A stretch of 13,295 nucleotides of DNA from Bacteroidota bacterium (lineage in GTDB: Bacteria > Bacteroidota > Ignavibacteria > SZUA-365), in assembly GCA_018224345.1 (NCBI GenBank), contig JAGTUW010000391.1, forward strand, positions 1 to 13,295, written 5' to 3'. The notes beneath the pieces were generated by a model, which made no database searches, was not told the origin of the DNA, and saw only the letters and a list, made by a program, of their open reading frames with translations. Below, piece by piece: positions 1 to 5,940 of the stretch. Made by a program: the position numbers and the translations under genes. How positions within the stretch are numbered: position 1 is the stretch's first letter; every line of letters starts with the position of its first letter.

Positions 1-387
1 CGCTGCAAATCGCTACTTGATGAACTCGGACTCGTCTGGAAGGATTTCGGGACCGACAGCGCAGAGGCAGTTGATTATCCCGACTTCTCGCATGCCGCTG
101 CTAGAGCTATACAGCAGGGAGTCTGTGACCGCGGTGTGTTTTTCTGCGGTACAGGTATCGGGATGAGTATGGCAGCGAATCGGCATCGGGGAATTCGTGC
201 CGCCGCCTGCCAGGTGCCGGAAGCAGCACGGATGTCACGATTGCATAATGACGCAAATGTGCTTGCAATCGGTGAACGTCTGGTCGACTGGGCACTGGCC
301 GAACAGATGATTCGACTCTGGCTCGAAACTCCGTTCGAGGGGGGGCGCCATGAACGACGTATTGGAAAAATCGAAACTGAAAAATAA
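1..387 (+). CDS. rpiB: Ribose-5-phosphate isomerase B, 5' end cut by the window
   Basis: Interconverts ribose 5-phosphate and ribulose 5-phosphate in the cytosolic non-oxidative pentose phosphate pathway. The window holds 128 codons in frame 1, from base 1 to the TAA at 385-387. RpiB is usually about 145-150 residues, so roughly 15-25 N-terminal residues, including the start and the N-terminal phosphate-binding Asp-His, lie upstream. Visible family signatures are a VDYPDF segment (visible residues 24-29), the CGTGIGMSMAAN active-site loop (Cys at visible residue 49, equivalent to the catalytic Cys65 of E. coli RpiB), the HNDANVLAIG segment (82-91) and a GGRHERRIGKIE tail. The protein family (RpiB/LacA/LacB) is secure. 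RpiB is favoured over galactose-6-phosphate isomerase because the CGTGIG motif and tail are RpiB-like and no lac-type genes are nearby. It converges on the Yip1 gene across a strong inverted repeat. Confidence 0.95.
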   Translation, partial: RCKSLLDELGLVWKDFGTDSAEAVDYPDFSHAAARAIQQGVCDRGVFFCGTGIGMSMAANRHRGIRAAACQVPEAARMSRLHNDANVLAIGERLVDWALAEQMIRLWLETPFEGGRHERRIGKIETEK

Positions 388-410
388 GGTAACGGAACGT
401 CAGAGATCGA

Positions 411-460
411 GCAGTAAAGACAAACGTCCCGCCTGAGAGTGGGACGTTTGTCTTTACTGC
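411..460. terminator. Bidirectional transcription terminator between convergent genes
   Basis: A perfect 20-bp inverted repeat (arms 411-430 and 441-460) flanks a 10-base loop; an A-T pair at 410/461 extends it to 21 bp. The loop-proximal stem is GTCCC/GGGAC. The outer stem is A-rich on the left and T-rich on the right, so a hairpin followed by a U-rich stretch would form in either direction. It lies 23 bases after the rpiB stop and 19 bases beyond the stop of the minus-strand Yip1 gene, as expected for a terminator shared by convergent genes. There is no uninterrupted T-run, so the T tract is imperfect (TTTGTCTTTACT). Confidence 0.85.
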
Positions 461-479
461 TTCCACGACAGCACCGGTA

Positions 480-1274
480 TTATTGCGCAAACATACCGGC
501 CAGTGATCCGACCAGGGTAAACAGTATCAGCATTCCAAATGCCGTGATCATCCCTTTCATGCGACTGATCCGTGCGACTTTCTCGAATCCAATTCCAAGA
601 ACGAAATACGTCCAGATGGTAATCGGACCCAGCATTGCCAGGAAGCGGCCCTGCAGGGAGGTCATGTCGCTGTCGAAGAGCAGTGCGGGACTGAAACTCG
701 CGAAGGTTTCTCCGGTGATGAAGCTGAGTGCCAGACTCAGCAGTTGATCAATGGCGGAAATATAGGTGCTGAGTCCAGCTGCGGACAATACCAGTCCGAA
801 TGTTACATCACCCTTGAAGAGATAGCGTAAAATAACCCAGTACAGGAGCGCGAGGAAGAAGAACACGATGACGAAGCCCACTGCTGCGGACAGCGTGCCG
901 GTCACTTTAATGATACCGCTCATATCACGCATCTGCTGCATGGCCGCGTCGGCTTGTTCCTGTGTGATATCTCCGGATTCGACGCGTTCCGATATGCCTT
1001 TGGTCTGCTGTTGCATCAGATCTGCCATCATTTCCGGGTTCGAAAAACGAAGAAACATTCCGATCGCCAGAATGGCTGCGGTAAGTATGACCGGAACAAT
1101 CCAATCGGATGCGCGGGGGCCTGCGGCACGAACGTTTTCAAAGGTGAGCGAAGGCTCAGTAAGAATACCGACGAGTTTATCTGATATCGAAAAAGCTTCG
1201 TCGGGCTGCGGTGGTACGCTGCTCATGTTCCCGCTTGAGTACCCGGTTTGTTCGGTAAGCGTATCCTCTGACAT
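480..1274 (-). CDS. Yip1-family integral membrane protein
   Basis: Predicted 264-residue inner-membrane protein of unknown function. The N-terminal ~55 residues are polar and presumably cytoplasmic, with a PSLTFENV segment (41-48) and a tryptophan leading into the first helix, the arrangement of bacterial Yip1-domain proteins (PF04893). Hydrophobic segments are at about 57-76, 126-150, 155-187, 211-229 and 241-262. Between helices 1 and 2 is a Met/Gln-rich polar stretch (80-120) that could form an amphipathic helix. The frame stays open up to 1589, but the start at 1274 is chosen because GAAGGAAA precedes it by a suitable distance, a candidate promoter lies just upstream, and residues upstream of it look non-coding. 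Stop TAA is at 480-482, beside the shared terminator, so it is probably a single-gene transcript. Bacterial members have no established role. Family assignment is from overall pattern, not from a diagnostic catalytic motif. Confidence 0.8.
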   Translation of the reverse strand: MSEDTLTEQTGYSSGNMSSVPPQPDEAFSISDKLVGILTEPSLTFENVRAAGPRASDWIVPVILTAAILAIGMFLRFSNPEMMADLMQQQTKGISERVESGDITQEQADAAMQQMRDMSGIIKVTGTLSAAVGFVIVFFFLALLYWVILRYLFKGDVTFGLVLSAAGLSTYISAIDQLLSLALSFITGETFASFSPALLFDSDMTSLQGRFLAMLGPITIWTYFVLGIGFEKVARISRMKGMITAFGMLILFTLVGSLAGMFAQ

Positions 1275-1577
1275 GATGGTTTCCTTCGCAAGTGGAGAAA
1301 ATTCATTCGTGTTGATGGGAAACAATCTACATGCAGGAACAGAAGGATGCAATGTCCGGCGTTCTCCGGATCGTTTCCCGGTCTCGGGGGACATCCGTTC
1401 CCGGCTGCCCGTTTGGACGATCATACTGCTACCCGATTGGCTGTCACAATATTCGGCGAGTTCCTGTGGCCGCTCGCTGCCCGGAATATGTATATTTTTA
1501 AAGGGATGGGTTTTCGGGTCGATTCTTCGAGTTCCAGGCACTATATTTCCGGTATGTATCAAATTTCGGGGTGCCCT
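1275..1577. other. 303-bp divergent intergenic region
   Basis: Lies between the divergent Yip1 gene and the T9SS-cargo gene, so it should carry promoters for both. Towards the Yip1 side is the candidate promoter at 1324-1352. The centre is GC-rich and includes a small possible hairpin (1373-1392, 8 pairs of which two are G-T, 4-base loop). Towards the plus-strand gene there are AT-rich blocks (1486-1502 and 1541-1548) that could be -10 elements, but I find no well-spaced -35 partner. The frame of the plus-strand gene happens to be open through much of this region; those codons do not resemble the mature protein and come before its signal peptide. Confidence 0.5.
1324..1352 (-). promoter_or_regulatory. 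Candidate promoter of the Yip1-family gene
   Basis: On the minus strand a -35-like TTGCAT (1347-1352) and a -10-like TAGATT (1324-1329) are separated by exactly 17 bases. This would place the transcript start near 1317, about 43 bases before the ATG at 1274. The -10 matches TATAAT at four of six positions and the -35 matches TTGACA at three. The placement is good but the sequence match is modest, and promoter consensus in Bacteroidota differs from that of E. coli, so this is tentative. Confidence 0.35.
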
Positions 1578-4500
1578 ATGCGCGTACATCGTTTCACATC
1601 AGTCCTTTCTGTATTCCTGTCGGTTTTTATCTTTTCACAGGCACATGCACAATGGGAATGGTTGAGTCCTCTTCCGGAGGGGAATGAATTTCTTGATGCG
1701 ACATTTATTGATTCACAGAACGGATGGATCGTCGGTGGCAACGGTGCATTGTTACGCAGTTCAGATGGCGGGGTCACTTGGACTTCGATGGACAATCTTC
1801 TTCGGACGACACCATTTCTCGGCATGAGCATTGTATTCACCGATGCTCTGACAGGACTGATCTCCACCAACACGGGCTTGTTGCTTCGCAGTACTGATGG
1901 TGGGTACAGTTGGGATGTGTTGTCACGTGGACCGCTCTCTCTGCAGCGCCTGAAGGTGGCGCCTGATGGCAGTGTCTGGGGTACTGGAAGTATTGGTGCG
2001 ATCGCACGCAGTACAGATGCAGGGCTCACCTGGAAACTCTTTTCCACGGGAACAACGACAGTCATTTACGATATCGCGTTCCCCGACGCCCAGACGGCGG
2101 TCGCGGTCTGCGGAGGCGGACTCATTCTTCGCAGCGAAGATCAGGGTGTCACATGGACGGATATTTCTGCTCCGATCGGTACAGACATAACCTCCATTGA
2201 TTTTTTCGATGCGCAACATGGTTTTGCGGTACAGAAGCCGAAGTACCTGCTTCGAACCACCGACGGTGGGGTGACCTGGACCGATACCTCGTTCGTCGTC
2301 AATGAACTGACACAAGTTCGTTTCGCCGACGCGACAAACGGTTGGCTTGTCAGCAACAGTACCGGCTCGGTATTTCGTACCACGAATGCAGGAGCGAGCT
2401 GGGACTTCATTGCCGTCGAACAGCCGCGACGTTTCACATTCCATGCCGTCCATCCCGTGAGCGATCAGAAAACACTCTTGCTCGGAACGGGGGGGGCGAT
2501 CTTTCTCACCGAAGACGGGGGACAGTCGTGGACGCAGGGCGGTACGGCCATCACGAGAAGGCACTTCAATTCCATTACCGCGCTGAGTGATTCTTCCGCC
2601 TGGGTGTTCGGGAATGGCTCTGCGTATCGGACCGTCGACGCGGGTGTGACCTGGCAGGGGAGCGATACGATTTCATTGCCGGGGTTCCGTGCCGGGTATG
2701 CATTATCGCTGACACGTATCATCGGGACCGGCAGTCAGGGACAATTGATGTTGTCGAAAGATGCGGGACAGACCTGGCAGATAGAGGAACTCAGCAGTAG
2801 AGGACAGATCGAACAGATTGTCTTTGTCGATGACCTCCATGGCTGGCTGACCGGTGCACACGGAACAGTCGCCAGGACAATGGATGCGGGAGAGACCTGG
2901 ATCGAACTCGACCCGGGAGTGTCGCATGATTTCAACGACATTTCGGCTGTCTCACCGCAGGAAGCCTGGATAGCCGGAATCAACGGATATATTTATCACA
3001 CGAGCGATGGCGGCGCTTCCTGGACTGAGCAGAACACGCCGATTTCAACGAATCTGGAAACCATCCATTTTATTGATGCCATGAACGGATGGGCAGGAGG
3101 TCAGCTTGCACTGCTGCGGACCAGTGACGGTGGTGCGACATGGACACCGATTACGGGACTTGCCGGGCTGGATGTCATTTACGATATCCAATTTACCGAC
3201 GAACTGCATGGATATTTTATGCTCAGCCGGTCTGTGGCTCGAACCAGCGACGGCGGAGCTACATTCTATCGTACTGACTATCCAGCCGTTGGTCTCCGGG
3301 ATTTCGATATCGTGCCTTCCGGTTTTCTCTGGCTTGCTGGTGCCTTCGGTATCGTTCAGCGTTATATTCCCGCCGCCGCGATCTATATGCGACCCGATCA
3401 GCTGAATTTCGGCGATGTGTCGATAAACAAACAACGCGTACTCGACTTCACGGTAGCCAATCAGGGAGAGATCCCACTCGATTTCAATAACGTCGCGACT
3501 ATCGGTGATGGTTTCCTCTTCGTCAGTGGTGATTTCTCACCACTGCAACCCGGTGATAACAGGATCTTTACCGTCGCCTTTGCGCCCCAGGACACGGGCC
3601 TCTCGTACGGAACGGCGACAGTGTTCTCGAATGCTGCATTGGGCGTTCCTTTCATCAGTCTGGTCGGCCGCGGTGTTCCCCCCGGGACCTCCGCGTTGAT
3701 GCATGTACCGGACACATTGGATTTCGGGGAATTGCTGTTGGGGACCTTTGATTCACGCCATGTACACGTTACGAATCGAAGCACCGAGCCCCTGTTGATT
3801 CAGCAACAGAGGATGAGTGATGGGGATTCGACAATGTTTCAGGTGACCGGGGAAGCGACATACTTCTTTGCCGCAGGGAAAACTGATTCTGTTCAGGTGA
3901 CGTTTACACCGTTGCGGCCCGGTGATTTTTCGACACTTCTGCTGATCGAGTCCAATGATCCCGTCGAACCCTTTTACTACATTCCCGTGAAAGGAAGCGG
4001 GATTACACCAATTATCGAGACGGATGATGTCGTCGATTTCGGCTGGGTGCTGCTTGGTGAGACGGAAACCGTCGATGTCAGTATTCGCAATACCGGTCGT
4101 GCGCCCCTGCACATCAGCAATTGGTTAATCGGAGGGGCTGACGCCGCATTGTTCTCCTTCGTCGATCCCGGTGCGGTGATTATCGATCCACAAGACTCCT
4201 TTCTCCTCCCGGTACGCTTTTCACCGCTGAGCCTGGGTGAGAAAAATGCGCGCATGACCATCCTTTCTGATGACCTTGTCAACAGCAGCCATGAATTGCA
4301 GCTCCGCGGAAATGCGACGACACTGAGTGTCGATCAGATACCGACACCTGGAAAGATTCTCCTTACCCAGAATTATCCGAATCCGGTTTCCACGGATGGT
4401 AACGGATTCACGCATTACACCGTGCACCTTCCGGGACCGATGTCTCTGCAGCTGCTGCTTTACGATATGCAGGGCAGGGAAGTGTTGCGTGTCGCCGAGG

Positions 4501-4637
4501 GGTATTATTCAGCTGGCGAGCATGTGTTCTCCGCCATGATTGGGGACCTGCCATCCGGCAGTTACCAGGCGGTACTCACAGCGGGTGATATCGGAACGAA
4601 CATGTATCGCAAGGTCACAACCGTCATCCTGCGCTAG
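1578..4637 (+). CDS. Secreted Asp-box beta-propeller protein with ASH-type domains and a T9SS C-terminal sorting domain
   Basis: A 1019-residue exported protein. Residues 1-24 form a Sec signal peptide (basic start, hydrophobic core, AHA-Q cleavage-like site). Residues 25-600 hold 13 Asp-boxes of the form [ST]xDxGx[ST]W, about 41 residues apart (first at 61, last at 556), as in BNR/YCF48-like beta-propellers. Three Ig-like ASH/choice-of-anchor modules follow at about 604-700, 706-808 and 812-912, each opening with a LNFG, LDFG or VDFG segment. The end (927-1019) is a classic T9SS type A sorting domain: QNYPNP, then YDMQGREV, then LPSGSY. The protein is therefore probably moved across the outer membrane by the Por system and anchored or released. 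No catalytic residues or ligand are apparent. The ATG at 1578 is chosen because it opens the signal peptide and follows a GGGGTG; ATG 1554 is a weaker alternative. Its TAG lies 4 bases before menF, with no terminator between. Confidence 0.88.
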   Translation: MRVHRFTSVLSVFLSVFIFSQAHAQWEWLSPLPEGNEFLDATFIDSQNGWIVGGNGALLRSSDGGVTWTSMDNLLRTTPFLGMSIVFTDALTGLISTNTGLLLRSTDGGYSWDVLSRGPLSLQRLKVAPDGSVWGTGSIGAIARSTDAGLTWKLFSTGTTTVIYDIAFPDAQTAVAVCGGGLILRSEDQGVTWTDISAPIGTDITSIDFFDAQHGFAVQKPKYLLRTTDGGVTWTDTSFVVNELTQVRFADATNGWLVSNSTGSVFRTTNAGASWDFIAVEQPRRFTFHAVHPVSDQKTLLLGTGGAIFLTEDGGQSWTQGGTAITRRHFNSITALSDSSAWVFGNGSAYRTVDAGVTWQGSDTISLPGFRAGYALSLTRIIGTGSQGQLMLSKDAGQTWQIEELSSRGQIEQIVFVDDLHGWLTGAHGTVARTMDAGETWIELDPGVSHDFNDISAVSPQEAWIAGINGYIYHTSDGGASWTEQNTPISTNLETIHFIDAMNGWAGGQLALLRTSDGGATWTPITGLAGLDVIYDIQFTDELHGYFMLSRSVARTSDGGATFYRTDYPAVGLRDFDIVPSGFLWLAGAFGIVQRYIPAAAIYMRPDQLNFGDVSINKQRVLDFTVANQGEIPLDFNNVATIGDGFLFVSGDFSPLQPGDNRIFTVAFAPQDTGLSYGTATVFSNAALGVPFISLVGRGVPPGTSALMHVPDTLDFGELLLGTFDSRHVHVTNRSTEPLLIQQQRMSDGDSTMFQVTGEATYFFAAGKTDSVQVTFTPLRPGDFSTLLLIESNDPVEPFYYIPVKGSGITPIIETDDVVDFGWVLLGETETVDVSIRNTGRAPLHISNWLIGGADAALFSFVDPGAVIIDPQDSFLLPVRFSPLSLGEKNARMTILSDDLVNSSHELQLRGNATTLSVDQIPTPGKILLTQNYPNPVSTDGNGFTHYTVHLPGPMSLQLLLYDMQGREVLRVAEGYYSAGEHVFSAMIGDLPSGSYQAVLTAGDIGTNMYRKVTTVILR
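1758..3266 (+). repeat. Thirteen Asp-box (BNR/YCF48-like) protein repeats
   Basis: Each eight-residue box starts at protein residue 61, 105, 145, 186, 227, 268, 311, 352, 393, 434, 475, 515 or 556. Spacing is 40-44 residues (mostly 41), so about 123 bases in the DNA. Twelve boxes keep Asp at position 3 (the one at 268 has Asn) and all keep Gly at position 5. The last ends in Phe rather than Trp. Between boxes a recurring FxDxxxGWxVGxxGxxxRT-type pattern marks one four-stranded blade. A further blade-like unit without an Asp-box follows at about 571-598. The repeats are diverged at DNA level, so recent tandem duplication is not indicated. Confidence 0.85.
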
Positions 4638-4640
4638 GAG
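4636..4640 (+). promoter_or_regulatory. Ribosome-binding site overlapping the upstream stop codon
   Basis: An AGGAG shares its first two bases with the TAG stop of the T9SS-cargo gene and sits one base before the menF ATG. The spacing is unusually tight, so menF initiation may depend on ribosomes terminating on the upstream gene. Confidence 0.45.
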
Positions 4641-4641
4641 T

Positions 4642-5862
4642 ATGGCAGATAACGCACACGCCCGGGCTGCCGCGTTTCTTTCGCTGATTGAAAATGAGAG
4701 TGCCCCATATTTTTTCTGGCGGTCACCGGAAGATGATTTCCTGATGGCCGCGGGCATTCGTGCCGTCACAGAGCCGGCGGATACGCGGGATTGGCGCAGT
4801 TGGGCGCGCTCATCCCGGGCAGAACGGCAGGATGTCCCTGTCCTTGCAATCGTCGCATTTTCTCCGGATGAACGCTCGACTACTGACTGGAAAGAGTTTC
4901 CGATCGCACGCTTTTATCAACCGGATACGGTGTTCCGTGACGGTCCGGATGGCATACGGACATGGGGAAGTGGTGCACAAGCGGCCTGCCGGTATGGTGC
5001 GGGGATTGCATCGGAGCAGCAACAGTCGCATGAGCGGGACGATGACGGACCGAACAAAGTGCAGGTGATGGACTGGGGTGTGGACGCATATCGGCAGCGC
5101 GTCGAGCAGGCGTTGCCGTATTTACGGGATGGCATCCTCGAGAAAGTCGTCTTGTCCCGTCGCATCGCGGTGCGTTGCTCGACACCCTTCCGTCTTATTC
5201 ACATTCTGGTTGCCATGCAGTCGCAACCGCATGCGTTTACTCTTTGCTACAGTCCCGACGGCGAGCGTTTCTTCCTCAGCGCGACCCCGGAGCGCCTCGG
5301 TCGCATCACGGATGCTGGGTTCGAAACCGTGGCTCTGGCTGGGACGAAGCTGCGGGCCATGATGGCAGCAGTGGAGAACGGTGGGCTGATGGATGACCAC
5401 AAGGAGCGGATCGAGCATGCGTATGTCGTCGACATGTTGCGTGATGCGGTGTCCACGTTTGCATCCGGGATCACGGTAGCCACTCCTGAAGTTCTCGAGT
5501 TGCCCCACGTGACACATATGCAGACCCGCATTTCCGGTATTATGTCGCCGCACCGGGATATGCGCGATGTGATCGCGACCCTGCATCCGACGCCGGCGGT
5601 GGCAGGGACTCCCCGCCACTCGGCCCATGAGATGATCGCTTCGCTCGAGCCCTTCGAACGTGGATTATATTCGGGATGTGTCGGATGGTTCATGCAAGGT
5701 GGAGAAGGAGATGCGGCGGTGACGATCCGCAGCGCACTTGTACATGGCAATGATGCCAGCATCTGGGCCGGTGCGGGAATTGTCCGGGACAGTATTGCTG
5801 AGGCGGAGGAGCGCGAGACGAGGGCCAAACTGCGGACCATGCTGGACGTTCTTTCCGCATGA
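4642..5862 (+). CDS. menF: Isochorismate synthase (menaquinone-type)
   Basis: Converts chorismate to isochorismate, the committed step of menaquinone synthesis (cytosol, Mg-dependent). The 406 residues are in the range of MenF/EntC proteins. The chorismate-binding fold spans about 145-402: KVVLSRR with the general-base Lys168, ATPERL (214-219) with acid Glu217, VALAGT (230-235), Mg-site glutamates in HKERIEH (253-259) and near 387-392, HPTPAV (315-320), and WAGAGIV (375-381). The N-terminal 140 residues are poorly conserved, as usual. ATG 4642 is chosen as the first in-frame ATG after the preceding stop. Its AGGAG (4636-4640) overlaps that stop and leaves only one base before the ATG, shorter than the usual 5-9, which suggests translational coupling. 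EntC or salicylate synthase are formal alternatives, but the neighbouring men genes settle MenF. The TGA at 5860-5862 is in frame with the next gene. Confidence 0.93.
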   Translation: MADNAHARAAAFLSLIENESAPYFFWRSPEDDFLMAAGIRAVTEPADTRDWRSWARSSRAERQDVPVLAIVAFSPDERSTTDWKEFPIARFYQPDTVFRDGPDGIRTWGSGAQAACRYGAGIASEQQQSHERDDDGPNKVQVMDWGVDAYRQRVEQALPYLRDGILEKVVLSRRIAVRCSTPFRLIHILVAMQSQPHAFTLCYSPDGERFFLSATPERLGRITDAGFETVALAGTKLRAMMAAVENGGLMDDHKERIEHAYVVDMLRDAVSTFASGITVATPEVLELPHVTHMQTRISGIMSPHRDMRDVIATLHPTPAVAGTPRHSAHEMIASLEPFERGLYSGCVGWFMQGGEGDAAVTIRSALVHGNDASIWAGAGIVRDSIAEAEERETRAKLRTMLDVLSA

Positions 5863-5940
5863 CCGTGTGAACATGTGGACAATTCCTTATTTTACCGTGT
5901 TTCCCCTGGAGATTTCCAATCGTTACCTTCTTCATTCCCA

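Noticed and set aside
1347..1577. Extension of the T9SS-cargo protein upstream to 1347
   Set aside because: It would bury the signal peptide 77 residues inside the protein; the ATG at 1578 opens a normal signal peptide.
1275..1589. N-terminal extension of the Yip1-family protein to 1589
   Set aside because: The extra 105 residues are Arg/Pro/Ser-rich with no domain, run into the signal-peptide region of the divergent gene, and an ATG with a good ribosome-binding site exists at 1274.
868..1665. Open frame of 265 codons on the plus strand
   Set aside because: It lies antisense to the Yip1-family gene, has no recognisable domain and no ribosome-binding site, and its composition is that of a shadow frame.
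1923..2564. 213-codon minus-strand frame inside the propeller gene
   Set aside because: Antisense shadow of a repetitive coding sequence; the product is Arg/Cys-rich with no domain and no initiation signal.
5122..5628. 168-codon minus-strand frame within menF, with another at 5247-5882
   Set aside because: Both are fully antisense to a gene with intact catalytic motifs, and neither product resembles a known family.
5875..5940. GTG at 5875 as the menD-menH start
   Set aside because: It adds 22 residues not resembling MenD, and no Shine-Dalgarno is visible before it. It is not excluded, but ATG 5941 fits the family's N-terminus.
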